The notes: generated by a model from the letters alone, not told the origin. A stretch of 64,000 nucleotides of DNA from Conidiobolus incongruus B7586 (GCA_000697335.1 JNEM01011122.1:1-64000); one strand, 5' to 3'. Counted from the first letter of the stretch, positions 12,090 to 24,527 are shown. Translations and numbers: made by a program.

Positions 12090-12850
12090 TTCTTAATACT
12101 TTTTATTGAAAAGTTTTTAAAATTTATTGTTACATTTAACTATATTTAAATTAAACAATAATTAACAAAAGTCCCTTACTTTATTATCACCAAACCTCAA
12201 CCATAAACCCTTTAAAATCATTTATGATTCTCAAATAAATTATAGAGATAAAGTTTTATATAAAACTACTATTTCTTATTAGATTTGTTATTTTATTGTT
12301 AAAAAGGAAAATATTTAAAGTTTATTTAAATTGAAAAGATTAATTTTTATTTCTATTGTTTGAATTATTAACATAAAAATATATTAAAAGATATTGTTTT
12401 ATTTCAACTAAAGAATTATATAAGGAATTTAATATCAATTATATTATTATATTATAAAGATTAAAGTATAAAATTAAATTAATTAATAAATATATTAAAC
12501 AAATACCTTATAATCAAAGAAAAGCTTAGAAAAAACTAAAGTAGCTATTATTAAATAAAACATATTAAAATATAGCTTAAAACTAAAGTTTCTATAATTA
12601 ATTATTATAATTAATCCATCTTAAATTCCCTTATATAATTTTTACCTCAAAACAAAATAAAATGTTAGGTTAAAACAATTCCATTTATAATGTCTAATAA
12701 ACAAACACTTTATTAATGAACATATGTAAATTTTTATAATAGGTTATAATACAATATAATTTTCCTATTAAGTTTATAAAAATAAATTTTCTAATAACAA
12801 GTTTTATATTTTTTTTATAAAATTGTAATTATGTTGATAATAAAATATAG
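11923..12850 (+). mobile_element. mariner transposon relic, copy D, 3' end missing
   Basis: The left end is typical (AAGAAATGGTAAATTTTTTA at about 11943), followed by the 5' untranslated part and a decayed helix-turn-helix block near 12390-12520. Homology to the other copies fades near 12850, before the region of the third aspartate, so the last third is deleted or unrecognisable. A long (TA)n tract lies at 12051-12087. C-poor and stop-rich like the other copies. Confidence 0.7.
12051..12087. repeat. (TA)n microsatellite inside mariner copy D
   Basis: About 18 TA units, roughly 120 bp from the left end of copy D, the same internal position as the tract in copy C. Confidence 0.9.
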
Positions 12851-13917
12851 AATCTATGTTAATTCATTTACTAAGGCATCTACATGATATTTGGAATATT
12901 GTATAATCTCATTTATATTCCTTTGGTGGGTTATAGATTAAAAAACCTGATCAAGGAAAGTCTTTTAAATTAGATTTTACAGTCTTATGCTAATTAAACC
13001 ACTCTTGAATACTATGTTTTGAAAACCCTTTGCTACCAGGTACTATTTGTAAATTATAATTAGTAGTTGATATAAATTTTTTTACATAAAATAATATTTT
13101 AAAAGATGTTTTTGTTTAATTCAGGTACAATTTAAAATTTCATGATTTTCAGTAAATTAAATTCATTGAAGTTCCTCTAAACATCTATATATATAATATG
13201 CTACTTAATCATTGATTATTGTTTACCATAATACCGAATTAATATTGAAATAGCTATAATTCATAAAATTCTGTTTGATTATTACCTAAGATCTTTTTGA
13301 ACTTCTGTATATCATTAAAAAAATTCAAAATTTTCAATTTCTATATACTGAAAAATATTTTTCAAACTATATTACATACTATCCCAATGTGATAAAATTA
13401 TCTCAAGTTGTATTGTTTGTTACAGATTGGAATAATGCTTACTTCTAAAAGTTAAATTGTACAAAATCCAAATATTAAAAATATGACTAGATATTATTAA
13501 CTACAATTATATTTTAGGTGAAATTTACATTAAAAATTATAATTCGATAATTAAAAGTTGAATCAATTAGACCAATTTTATCCAATAAAATTATGCGTAT
13601 AAAATAAATCATACGATTTCAAATTTGATATGAATCAAATAAATTGTGATAAAAGCCACTAGTAATATAACAGTTTTATTAAAATATATTAATAAATGTA
13701 AGAATATTTTATAGAAAAAATATTTTAATTGAAGCAGCTCAACTACAACTTGATGAATGATAATAATATGGAAGTGATGGACTGCATTTAAAATTATTCA
13801 ATAGATAACCTTATAATGAATATATTGCTCTATAAAAGAACTTTCACATCACTTACGTCATTAGAATATGAAATATTCCCAGTGATTGAAAGGTGGATGA
13901 ACTGCTCAGAATCATAA
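12851..13917. other. AT-rich stretch downstream of the Pho85-type kinase
   Basis: No gene seen. It holds a CRE-like TTACGTCA at 13853-13860, just past the 3' end of the kinase gene; its position argues against a promoter role for that gene. Confidence 0.45.
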
Positions 13918-14793
13918 TTACTGTTGAAAGTAAGGATGCTGAAGTGCTTCCCTAGCTGATATACGATCGGCAGGTACATAAATTAACATCCTATTAAGTA
14001 AATTGAGAGCTGTGCTATCCATCATTTTCAAAGCAACTGACAAATCTTGAGGTGGATACTTGGTCACAGAGATATTGTAATTAGGAAGAGAGGATAAAGC
14101 GGGCCAGGTAATTGGATTAGGAGTACCAAGGAGTCTATATATTCTCATAATTTGATCTTCATTGGTACTTCCTGCAAAAAGAGGTCTTCCAGAATACATC
14201 TCAGCCATAATACATCCAACGGACCAGATGTCAACTGAGGTGGAATAGTTTCGACTGCCTAATAGTACGTCGGGGGATCTGTACCAGAGGGTAACTACTT
14301 CGCAAGAGAATGTAGACACTGGAATACCAAAGGAACGAGCTAAGCCAAAGTCACCAATTTTCAAATTACCATTTGCATCAATCAGCAAGTTTTGAGGCTT
14401 TAAATCTCTGTGAATAACGCGACTCTCATGACAAAAAGCAATACCTTCAAGCAAGTCCTTCATAAACTTTTTACAAGTAGCTGGCTTTAAAGCACCTGAA
14501 GTACCATGTTGTTCCATATACTTTTTCAAATCGCATTGCATATATTCAAAGACCAAAAGGAGGCGCATTTCAGAATGAACGACATCTAACAGATTGACAA
14601 TGTTTTTATGCTTTAATTCTTTCATCAGTGAAATTTCTCTAATAGCGGTAGAAGGTGCTCCCTCCTCAGAATCGAGGTGAATTTCCTTTAGAGCGACCAC
14701 TTCATTAGTTTCCTTTTTTATACCTCTATAAACAACAGCATAAGTACCCTCCCCCAATTTTTCCTTAGGGATATATTTTTCAGAGTTCGACAT
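13918..14793 (-). CDS. pho85: Pho85/CDK5-type cyclin-dependent kinase
   Basis: Intronless, 291 residues, a complete kinase domain of normal CDK length. Visible in order: the glycine loop GEGTYAVVY (about 15-23), the lysine in VALKEI, the cyclin-binding helix [18 protein letters not shown], the catalytic loop IHRDLKPQN, and DFG in [12 protein letters not shown]. The PSTAIRE helix and the segment [17 protein letters not shown] are closest to yeast Pho85 and fungal PhoA. The T-loop has [12 protein letters not shown], with serine at the usual activating threonine, as in Pho85 and CDK5, which do not need a CAK. YRSPDVL replaces the usual YRAPDVL. It should pair with Pcl-type cyclins in phosphate and nutrient signalling, polarity and the cell cycle. 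It stands alone between repeat-rich stretches. Confidence 0.93.
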   Translation of the reverse strand: MSNSEKYIPKEKLGEGTYAVVYRGIKKETNEVVALKEIHLDSEEGAPSTAIREISLMKELKHKNIVNLLDVVHSEMRLLLVFEYMQCDLKKYMEQHGTSGALKPATCKKFMKDLLEGIAFCHESRVIHRDLKPQNLLIDANGNLKIGDFGLARSFGIPVSTFSCEVVTLWYRSPDVLLGSRNYSTSVDIWSVGCIMAEMYSGRPLFAGSTNEDQIMRIYRLLGTPNPITWPALSSLPNYNISVTKYPPQDLSVALKMMDSTALNLLNRMLIYVPADRISAREALQHPYFQQ

Positions 14794-16769
14794 ATTATAT
14801 AAACTGTTAAATAATTAGTATATTATAAAATTAATATAAATTGATAAATTACTATGTTAATAATTAATATGATAAATTTTTAGGTAATTAAATTGAATAA
14901 AAAAAGACTGCTAATTTGAATAATGATAAATTTAAATTGTTTATAGGATCATTAAAGTGAATTGATTGTGGGATAATCAAATTATATGGAGAACTTGGGG
15001 AAATTTGTCCAATTTACTCATTTAGTAAGATTATTTTTTACAGTTTAATTACTAATCAATATTAGAATAACACATTTTATATAATTATAATATTCGTTAT
15101 CTTTGTGTTGATAAGTATTGCTTTCTTTTCCATTAATTTAAATTTTAACAGTCAATATTTATTTAAATCCATATCAAGTTAAATTGATGTCAAACTTAGA
15201 GTTGAATAATGCATATAATCACACATCTAAACTATAACATTGCCAGACATATAATACTTTTACATCACAACAACATAAACAGATTTAAGTATTATAATGA
15301 GCAATACAATCATCATGAAAAATTCTACCATTGTTAATATTAACAACGCAGTTTTCGAAACAAATATAATTGAACTAAAATATGCAAATGAAATTAAATG
15401 ATTAAAACCAAATCACTATTAACTTATAACATATCATATTAAATATTTAAAAAATTAAATTCACAAAACTTTTTACTATACTAGATATCGATTAATATTC
15501 TACCAAACTTGATTATTATTAATTTATTAAAATTTTCTTAAATTTTATAAATTTAAACAATTTCAATCATCCAAACTATATTATAATCAAATTATGTTTA
15601 ATATCTGTAATTAATATAGTTCAATAATTTTTTATGAATATTTATATGAATCATTCAATATTTTACTTCAATATATTGAACTAAAGGTTTTCTTAAATAC
15701 TTTTAGAATATAGGAATATTCATTTTGGACCAAATTCTATTTTTTATTAACTTATTGATAATATTTAAGGTATTTATTCATCACTATATATCACAAAAAA
15801 TTGATATTATTATTTGACATTAACGTATTCATAAATATTCCAATAAATTTGTATAATTTTCTGAATAAATTATCTTGTTGAGATTTGACCATTAAACGCT
15901 TCAAATTTTTATATTATAAACAATGTTAAATATTAAAAGCTAAATAGTTTTGTTAAATCATAAATTTAATCAATACTAAAATAAAATATTTATTATTCTA
16001 TTATATTATAATAATTAATTAATTAAAATATTTTTAATAATAATGCCTTAAATATTAAATTACTGTACAAATTTGAATTAAATACAAATAATCAAAACAC
16101 AATACTATCAAGTGTAATTTTTCAAGTGATTAGACAGTATTGATTAGATTCTAGGAAAAATTACTTAAATATTTTAAATATTAATTGAATAATTCATTAA
16201 TATTCTTCTAGGTGTTATATTTCAAAATTCCCTGTCTATCTCAATTGATAATTAAGCCAATGATATTTCTTTTTTAGGCTGGCTTTGTCGGTCTATAATT
16301 AAAAGGTACTCTTTGTTAGATTTTAACCAAACTCTATGTCATTCACTGGATGAACTATTTAAACCCGGGAGTAATAAAGAGAGAAGAGAGTATTTTTGGA
16401 TACTCTTCTACAATATCTCAACAATAAGTAAACTTTAAGATATATTATTCTAACATGTTAAAGAGCAGGATCAATAATTAATTTACTAAATTATATTACA
16501 AGTGCTTTTCTATTAATGATCATTATTGACAAAACATATTACAAAACACAACTTAGGTTGCAAATGAGTTTTATTTCACTAACATATTTTGAAAAGCTGA
16601 TTGAATGATTTTAAATAATGGTATTAGGAATTTCAGCTTATTGAATATCAAAATAACACGTTACTAATTTAGTGATGCCATTACTAATTTAATCAAAGTT
16701 TAATAGATATTGAAAGCCTGTTGAAAAGTAACCTTGCAATATGGATCATGCAGATTCAATAATGTAGAG
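14794..16769. other. AT-rich intergenic stretch
   Basis: Upstream of the kinase. No gene recognised. A short hairpin (AGAGTAT, 6-base loop, ATACTCT) sits at 16387-16406, just after a GC-richer patch CCCGGG at about 16366. Degraded sequence from the hydrolase pseudogene may begin before 16770. Confidence 0.45.
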
Positions 16770-17353
16770 CAAAGATGATTAACAAAGTATTTTAGAAATT
16801 TTATTAACACTTCAGTATGTAGGGTTGGGTCCTGATCAAATGATCCCGGAGCAAATATGTGCTCAGTGGAGATTTTATAATGCTATCAATTCTTGACCAA
16901 TTTGTTGAGTCACTAATTTCAGTTGCTTTCCGGAATTTCACATCATACAAGGATTCTGCATGTTACTTGAGTGAACTATATCCGGGATAGCAACAGAAGG
17001 TTAAAGTTGAATAGTGAGTAGACCTCGTCATCCGCGATAAAATGCTGAAAAAATTCATCACGAATTACAAAAATCTGGCAATGATCAAAATATTTTTAGA
17101 AATTCAAATTCAACTATATGTTGAAATGCCTCACTCTTTTATGGTCATTCCAAATTTCACAAACGACAAAAGTTGTATTAATGAGGTAATAGAATTCATT
17201 AATAACAGTATTATCCCTGGCTCCAAAGATGGAAAATCAATCAATTCCAAGGAATTTGAATATTATATGTTTAATACTGTTGGCACAAGCGAGTCCTATA
17301 CTACAAATTTCAATCTTCCCAATGGGAATTGGGGATCAAGCTCAATGAGATGA
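16770..17353 (+). pseudogene. decayed alpha/beta-hydrolase gene, relative of the one at 19559
   Basis: The C-terminal 103 codons (17042-17353) align well with the end of the intact hydrolase: VEMPHSFMVIPNFTNDK here against AEMPHAFMVIPNFTEDK there, then KEFEYYMFNTVGTSESY. Upstream, a separate frame (about 16785-16896) reads LGPDQMIPEQICAQWRFYNA and matches the N-terminal region around VGPDQ. The central part with the oxyanion HGGG and nucleophile GDSSG is missing, and stops and shifts separate the pieces. It is therefore a deletion-bearing pseudogene or a dead 5' part joined to a surviving 3' end. Its 3-kb distance from the intact copy suggests tandem duplication. Confidence 0.75.
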
Positions 17354-19470
17354 TATTCAATAATCTAACGATGTGCCATAAATAACCAAGCTATAAACAA
17401 AATATGTATTAAAATGTAATTACTAATACTATGGCTATCCAGATTATTCTTAAACAAAGTATATTGATATTTTTGTTACTTTTTTAATTTTACTATTTCG
17501 TTTGTGATACATTATTATCCCAATATTGTATATGTTTCACTAATATTTTATGTTATATATAATAGCCATGTAGTATTGGCAAGTTTTCAGTTTTGATCAA
17601 CAAAATTTCATGTTCAATCATAATTTAAATATGATTCAAAGATAATATATTGTGAGAAACGCTCGATTATTGATTTCATTGATTAGGTCATTGAAAACCA
17701 TTGAAAATATTAGAATAAAATAATCAAGTCATACCATTATATCTTTTTTTCACCGAAATAGAATAATCATTTTTTAAATTTTGAATTATAACGATCAAAA
17801 AATTATTGAGTACATACAATCTATAAAAGCTCACTGATTTTTATTTTATTAAAATATTTGAATAAAGAATTGTCAAGTTATTTATCATTTTTGAACAAAC
17901 TATTTTGTTTAAATGGAAATATATATTCAAATTACCATATTTACATAAATCAGAAATTCTGAAATATAATGTATTGTATCAATTTTAACTAATATTATGA
18001 ACTTGGAAGTTAAAATTACCAATATTTTATAGTGATACTAAAAATGAAAAATAAAAAAATGTTTAATTTTGTAAATTGTTTACTATTTCATATCATCATT
18101 CAGTTATTTTTCATAATGATGAATAAACAGTGATATTTCAAATTATATCAAATATATATCTATATATAATAATTTAATTATTACATTTTATATCAGAAAC
18201 AGAATATATTCATAAATTTTAAATACAGCTATTATTATTCAACTCAAGAGATTGATGAACGATCTTGAATATTTTAAAGATATGGTAAAATTCAATTTAA
18301 ATATTTGTAAATTAAGGTATATTGACGAATATACAAATTTGAACTATTGTTCTATCTAATGTACCATAAAAAAGTATTATTGTCCATAATTATTATAAAA
18401 AATATCTCTTCTTGAGGTAACCAATGATGAATAATACTTAAATTACTAATTTAAAATTCATTATATACTCCGGAAATAAGCTTTATCTCTACATTTGAGC
18501 ACATTCTTAATCTTGAATTTATATACTTACAATCTCAATTTGCTTAATATCTAGACAATTATAATATTTCCTATATCAATTGATAAGTTTAAAACTGTAT
18601 TCTAATGTTATTGCAAATCAAATCAAACTCGTCATATTTGTCCCAATTGTATCATATTGGTTAATTGGTAGTTATTGGAATATTGTTTGGTTAATCTGAT
18701 AATATATTCTATCAAGTAATCGATACAAGAAATATTGGTATTTATCAAAATTAGTATAATAATAAAAAAGTTATTTCAAAATTATTACTAAAACGTTATA
18801 ATTCAAATATTAAACAGAAATTATTTGACCAATGGGATATATAAAACTGTGACTTTGGATATTTGTTATAAACCAATAACTAAAATAACTCACCCGGAAT
18901 AATATATAAATTATAATCACTAAAGTCGGAGTTTTGGTAGATACCTAATGGAAGCTCTTGTAATGATATATATTTCTTTAACCGCTCAAGATTCTATTTG
19001 AAATTATAATAAAATTTTCACAATAATTTTAGATAAAAACTCTAAACTTTATAACCCTAAATAATAGTCTTTACTCATTACATTCATCAATGAATAAAAA
19101 TACAAATTAGCTCAGTAATTAGTAAAATGATACTGTCTGGTTAAACCATTTCCCATAATAATTAATATAGCTTGATTAAAAAGCCTTATTAAGCTATTCT
19201 TTATATTTTTTAATCATAGTTTTATTTGAATTTTATCTTTATTGATAACTATTCATCAACCTTCGATTCTAAATATATAAATATATATTATTAAAGTTTA
19301 AAATACGATTTCATTAAGATCTGCATGCGCATCAAATTTATCTGAATTAGGATTCATTAAAATCTATATTTCCGTTCATTAATTTGAATTATTAAAAAAT
19401 AGATAATTAAACTACCTTATATAAATAAGTTAAGATTTAAACAGGTATCAAATTAAAAGCGATTCGAGGG
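17354..19470. other. AT-rich intergenic stretch
   Basis: No gene, RNA or clear repeat recognised between the hydrolase pseudogene and the promoter of the intact hydrolase. Confidence 0.45.
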
Positions 19471-19479
19471 ATATATAAG
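19471..19479 (+). promoter_or_regulatory. TATA box of the hydrolase gene
   Basis: ATATATAAG, about 85 bp before the ATG at 19559, preceded by a GC-richer patch (GATTCGAGGG). Confidence 0.5.
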
Positions 19480-19558
19480 TAGGTAACGTTTTTAACAATT
19501 TGTGAGTAAAAACTGTATATTAACAATAAATTAAAAACAATTGTATATTAATTATCAT

Positions 19559-20992
19559 ATGATCAGATCCACAATGAAAAACATTACTATCAAGCAATGG
19601 ATCAACAATTCTGTAGCTTTGATGAAATGGCATTTTGCTACTATTAGTGGTATTTTGAAAGGTGCTTTCCTCTATTACACAGTTGGACCTGACCAACCAT
19701 CATGGAAGTTAATTCCACAATCATTAATCACTACCTTAAGAACATTGGATACTGTAAATACAAATGCAACCATGGATTATTACAGAAATTATCAAAGCAA
19801 ATTATCCCAGACAGTGTGCTCAACCACCAACAATATCAAAATCATCATTCCCAATGAGTTCAGAGAGAAGGCCTATAACTTGGTTAAGTCATATTTGGCA
19901 CCCCGATTGGGGGAAGATCTTTTTGATGAATACAATCACTGGTCAAATAGTGATCCTCTGGAAGCTGAATGGGTGATTCCCAAAATAATAGAATTGGACT
20001 CAAAACACCCAATTTTTTTATACTTCCATGGTGGTGGCTTTTATGAGGGCAGTTTTTCTACATATCGCGAACCTGTGGGTAACATTGTAACGGAATCTAA
20101 AATTTTAGGCCTTGGACTCACTTATCGATTGGCGCCAGAATTCACTTTCCCATGTCAACTGGAAGATGCTTTGGCTTCAGTCTTGTACTTGACAACACCA
20201 AAATCTGAAAATGGATTTGGAGGTTCTTTAGATCAAATTGTCGTTGGTGGAGATAGTTCAGGAGGGCAGTTAACATCAATTCTTTTCCATTTCATGCGCG
20301 ATGCCAACTTGGGTCAAGCCGCTTGTGGTATTCTTTGGAGCCCTTTGTTAGATTGTACTCACAGTCAGCCTAGCACTCGAGAATTGACACATTCAGATTT
20401 TTTGGATGGATTCATATATACTCCACCTGATAAAAGATTGAATGTTGAGAATAGCTCAAGTTATAAATTAACTTATTTCGCATCATCTGAGCCTATAAGA
20501 AACAGAATGGAAAAAGATGGTCATTATTTATGTAAAATTCAGCATGTTAACCACCCCTTAATGAGTCCCTTATGTGATACTAATTTCTCTAACTTACCTC
20601 CAATGCTGATCCAAATAGGTCATGGTGAATTATTGAGAGATGAAGGATATTTATATGCCAAAAAGATATACAATGATCTAATTGAATCTGATAGCAACCA
20701 AAACACTTCTAAAATCCAGGTTCAATATTATGCAGAGATGCCTCACGCTTTTATGGTTATTCCCAATTTTACTGAAGATAAGAGATATATGAATGAGACT
20801 GTCAAATTCATCAAAGAACGACTTAATCTTAATTCTATTTTTTCTGCAGTCTCTAATACCAAAGAATTGGAATGTTATATATTTAATACTGATGGTACCC
20901 GTGAATTCTATAACCCAGATTTCAAATTCGAGCCAATTCCTATTTGGAATCAAACTAAATATGAAATCGAAAGAGATTCTAGCTCTGTATAG
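19559..20992 (+). CDS. alpha/beta-hydrolase of the hormone-sensitive-lipase (HSL) family
   Basis: Intronless, 477 residues from the ATG at 19559; the frame extends to a TTG at 19541, which I do not take as the start. HSL-family hallmarks: oxyanion-hole H157-G-G-G (YFHGGGFYEGSF), then YRLAPEFTFP, the nucleophile motif GGDSSGG with Ser233, and His396 in MPHAFMVIPNF. At the acid position the family has D in DxLRDE; here the text is GELLRDEGYLYA, so Glu357 may serve, or the acid is displaced. The first 50 residues include a moderately hydrophobic stretch that could anchor it to a membrane. Likely an esterase, lipase or steryl-ester deacetylase; the substrate cannot be read from sequence. An AATAAA signal lies at about 21024. 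A decayed relative lies 3 kb upstream. Confidence 0.88.
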   Translation: MIRSTMKNITIKQWINNSVALMKWHFATISGILKGAFLYYTVGPDQPSWKLIPQSLITTLRTLDTVNTNATMDYYRNYQSKLSQTVCSTTNNIKIIIPNEFREKAYNLVKSYLAPRLGEDLFDEYNHWSNSDPLEAEWVIPKIIELDSKHPIFLYFHGGGFYEGSFSTYREPVGNIVTESKILGLGLTYRLAPEFTFPCQLEDALASVLYLTTPKSENGFGGSLDQIVVGGDSSGGQLTSILFHFMRDANLGQAACGILWSPLLDCTHSQPSTRELTHSDFLDGFIYTPPDKRLNVENSSSYKLTYFASSEPIRNRMEKDGHYLCKIQHVNHPLMSPLCDTNFSNLPPMLIQIGHGELLRDEGYLYAKKIYNDLIESDSNQNTSKIQVQYYAEMPHAFMVIPNFTEDKRYMNETVKFIKERLNLNSIFSAVSNTKELECYIFNTDGTREFYNPDFKFEPIPIWNQTKYEIERDSSSV

Positions 20993-21461
20993 CTGATACC
21001 TTTATCCAATCAAATTTTTGTATAATAAAGTTCTGTAAAATATATATTATTCCTTTTATCTATATCCTTAATCTTTCATTGAAATTTTTCTATAGTAAAT
21101 ATTATATTAATTTATATTCAATTGAATATCCACTCAAATTTTTTCAATTGTTTGAAAATAATAATAAAATATTCAATATGACTTTGTTGATTATTGTAGT
21201 CTATATATAATATTTGAAGCAAATTTTGATATTTTTATTTTGCTTATAATATAAATAATTAGAGAATTTATCTTTTAAATATTTAAAAATGAAATTTTTT
21301 ATTTTTTGAAATATTTTCATCAATTTTAAAATTATATATCTTTTATTTTTTTTGAATAAATTACAAAATATTTACCATAAGTTTAAAATACCAGTGATAT
21401 ATATTTCAATGATAATTGAATTTTGATATTATTAAATTATTTTGATAATGTAAAGGATTTA
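20993..21461. other. 3' flank of the hydrolase, AT-rich
   Basis: Contains the likely poly(A) signal at about 21024; nothing else recognised. Confidence 0.45.
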
Positions 21462-21710
21462 GTTCTCAAAACTCTTATATATAACTCTAAATAATTCATT
21501 TAACTCTTAATTAATCAAGTAATTTATACTTTTATAGTTAATTTAAGTGTATAAATAATATTAATATAACTAACAAACCTGGTTCCTCTTTTTCCTCTTA
21601 ATTCTTACTATATTTAAGTTTTATTCATTATCATTAAGGTTAAGACTGTATCTATCAATATTATATTATATTAATGCTATCTAATAAAAAATGTGATATT
21701 TCTATATTGA
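21462..21710 (+). repeat. unclassified dispersed repeat, copy 1
   Basis: About 250 bp similar to 25993-26265 in the same orientation. Shared blocks include CTTATATATAA near the start, a CTAACAAAC/CTAATAAAC block followed by a TCCTC-rich run, and a late block AAGACT.TCT.TCAATATTA. Similarity looks about two thirds by eye. The TATA-like start and lack of coding capacity would fit a solo LTR or a non-autonomous element; I cannot decide between them. Confidence 0.5.
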
Positions 21711-23509
21711 CTCATTTGTTTACAAAGCATGAATAAACTTTGTTTACTGATATATTAACTTGCCACATGGACATTATATTAAGTCTTCCTCTAAAATATA
21801 TTGGCCTTTCTACCACTACACATACAAATAATATAAATAATCAATGTAATTAAATATTACAAGTAAATATTAAGTTACAATCAAAATTCATATTAATATT
21901 TTAGTAAATATTAATTTTTAAAGTAATGAATAAGAAAAATCTGTAATAATTTAATAATTAAAATATATTTGAATCGATACGATTTTTTTTAATTGACAAG
22001 TTAATAAAGAATACTATAGTTTCAAGCAGTTTTGATAATAAATAAATTTTAATAAAATTTGTTTTAGATATAATCAATTAGTAAAAAACATATTAGTAGA
22101 TAAGATATGTCAAATAATTCTAAATTCTAATTTTTTTATTGTAGAGATGAAGATAATGGTATAGTTTATACATTCCACCTTCCTCGGGTACTATATATCC
22201 AATTATGCTAAAGATACAAATAAAACTATAAATCGTAGAATGCGATATATTATAACAGGATACTTGATAAATTAATCCACAAATTTTTTAGTCTTAAAAA
22301 TTTGAGATAAATTGAAAAATATATAATTAAGAATATTATAACAGTGACAAATTTGAAAAAAAAATTAAAGTATAATATAGCCAGTTCAACAAAGTTATAG
22401 ACTGTTATAAAATTAATTTTAGTAAATATTATCTTTTTCATTTTCTTCATTTAAAAAGCAAAAATTATAAACTATTTAAAAATCAATTGATTTTTGAATA
22501 AAATATATTTAAAAAATTTAGATATTAATGATAATTCAAAATTTTAGATACCAATATAGGATATTAATATCCATTAATAAGTAAAATTTCACTATAATTA
22601 TATTAAAAAATTTGGCGATTTCAATAAAATCTTATATTATTACTAAATATTTTTTATTCAATACTCCTGTTTGGTTAAAATAATTTAATATGTTTATTAT
22701 TTGGTTAACATAAATTATTTGGCATTTATGGGCTAATAGATAGATCCAAAATATAAATTATCGGGGAATATATATCACTATATTCTATAAAAAGATATCA
22801 AACACAAACTGACTAAACAAATATTTTAATATAATTGTATCAGCACCATATATTTTCAATAACCATGAAATAAAATTAAGGTGAACCCATTTCATAAAAA
22901 GCATTTATTGAAACCGTTTTTTAAAGTGTTATTTAATATTTTCACCAAATATAAATATCAAATTTTTTATACATGCTAATTTAATCAAATTTTAAAATAA
23001 AATCGGGATATATGCACTATATTTCATGCAAGTCTTCAAATTATGAAAGTATATGATTGAGTAATAAAAATTGAAAATATTTTAACCTATTTAACATTAA
23101 TATGACGTCTCATTTACCTTATAAAATTTGTTAAAAATTGATTTAATGCTAAATACAAGATAAAATGACAAATTATTCTGCTATAATAAAAAAAAATACT
23201 TAGCTTTATTAAATCATGTAATCAATATAGTAATATATTTAATTTTGAAATATTATATCAACTTATATAAGAGTTTCTTTAATGGAGTATTAATCTAACA
23301 TACAATTTTATATCATTTTAATTTGTAAAATGGAATAAAATAGTTAAAACAATTTATTAGCTCAAATCTATTATATTCCCATTTTGGCTATATTTTTATA
23401 ATCAGTATAGAATATTTAACTTAAAAATCAAGGACAACAATATTACTCAGAGAAAATAAAGATATAATAAATATACTCATTTTTTTAATAAAATATTCAA
23501 TTAATTAGT
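21711..23509. other. AT-rich intergenic stretch
   Basis: One short frame (22450-22250, minus) is Lys/Phe/Ile-rich chance sequence. No gene supported. Confidence 0.45.
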
Positions 23510-24472
23510 TTATTTGAATATTTTGAAGAAATTCCTAATTTTTCTAAACCACAATGTTTGTACAAATATGAGCTCTTGATGAGTTTCTTCATGAAAGAAT
23601 AATATTATAAAAGTGTTAGTTAACGGTACCAAGTTACTTAAAAATAATGTGATTTGATTCACTTTGTCCGGAACTTGAAATTGCTGGATGATAGCAATAG
23701 CTTGAATGCCAAACCAAGGTGCGAGCTCGAGGAAAAAGATAGAAATGAGTACTCCAATTTTAAATAGTGAAAACATCCTTTGTTTTTTTAACTTTGTGAC
23801 AAATTCGGGTGTTATCTCTATATTTGATGATTCGATTGAATGTGAGAACCTTGTATCAAATTTATTACCAACATTATTGTCTACGAAATATGGTGCTTTA
23901 TAGTAAAATATCATAATATTGGCATAACAAAATAAAATAACCAAAAGATAAATGAAAGAATGAAGTAATAGCCATAGCTGTATGTTACTCGATATTGAAT
24001 GATATGGTAGATAGAATGAGCATAGAAAAGTATCTCGACTCTGGATTGGTTCATTTTCGCTAACAGTATATAATATACCTGATATTGGAATTGATGAAAT
24101 GAAAATCAAAAGAATAATAGCATACCTCTTTGGTATTAAAATGTGTTTGCAGATTGCCAAATATCTTACTATCCCTAAGGTTACCACTGTGTTGAGACCG
24201 GTATTACTGAGTGAATCATATATACCAGAATTGAATCGACAGTGCCAAGGATTTAAATTAATATAAGTGTCTGTAGCAAGATACAATATTATATGAATGG
24301 ATCCATATATACAATATAGGATATCGATTACTGAAAGGATAAAAGAAACAAGAGTATCGACTTCTTTTAATCTGAATCGAATTGCCATTATATAAAAGAC
24401 AATTAAATTCATCACAATGGCAGCAGCAAAATTTACCAACTCGAAATAACTAAATAATAGCCATGCATTCAT
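23510..24472 (-). CDS. rhodopsin-like (family A) seven-transmembrane receptor, paralog 3, divergent
   Basis: 320 residues from the ATG at 24472. The frame is open to 24523, but that needs a TTG start, and only the 24472 start aligns with the N-termini of the other two receptors. Landmarks are kept with the same spacing: N22 to D50 (28), C78 to R103 (25; GIVRYLAICKH), a loop-2 cysteine in TFLCSFYL, and a TM6 proline in ELAPWF. TM7 has NTFIILFFHEETHQE, so even the NP proline is lost. Loop 3 (about 200-235) is unrelated to the other two. It lies 15 kb away and is clearly more diverged, so this duplication is older. Function inferred: G-protein-coupled sensor; ligand unknown. Confidence 0.82.
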   Translation of the reverse strand: MNAWLLFSYFELVNFAAAIVMNLIVFYIMAIRFRLKEVDTLVSFILSVIDILYCIYGSIHIILYLATDTYINLNPWHCRFNSGIYDSLSNTGLNTVVTLGIVRYLAICKHILIPKRYAIILLIFISSIPISGILYTVSENEPIQSRDTFLCSFYLPYHSISSNIQLWLLLHSFIYLLVILFCYANIMIFYYKAPYFVDNNVGNKFDTRFSHSIESSNIEITPEFVTKLKKQRMFSLFKIGVLISIFFLELAPWFGIQAIAIIQQFQVPDKVNQITLFLSNLVPLTNTFIILFFHEETHQELIFVQTLWFRKIRNFFKIFK

Positions 24473-24527
24473 TACTGATAAAAATAGAAATAAAGTAATT
24501 ATTATGAGCTTTTTCCACCTCAAGTAT

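Noticed and set aside
17042-17353. Stand-alone small protein gene
   Set aside because: The sequence aligns to the C-terminus of the hydrolase at 19559 and has degraded upstream homology, so a pseudogene is the simpler reading.
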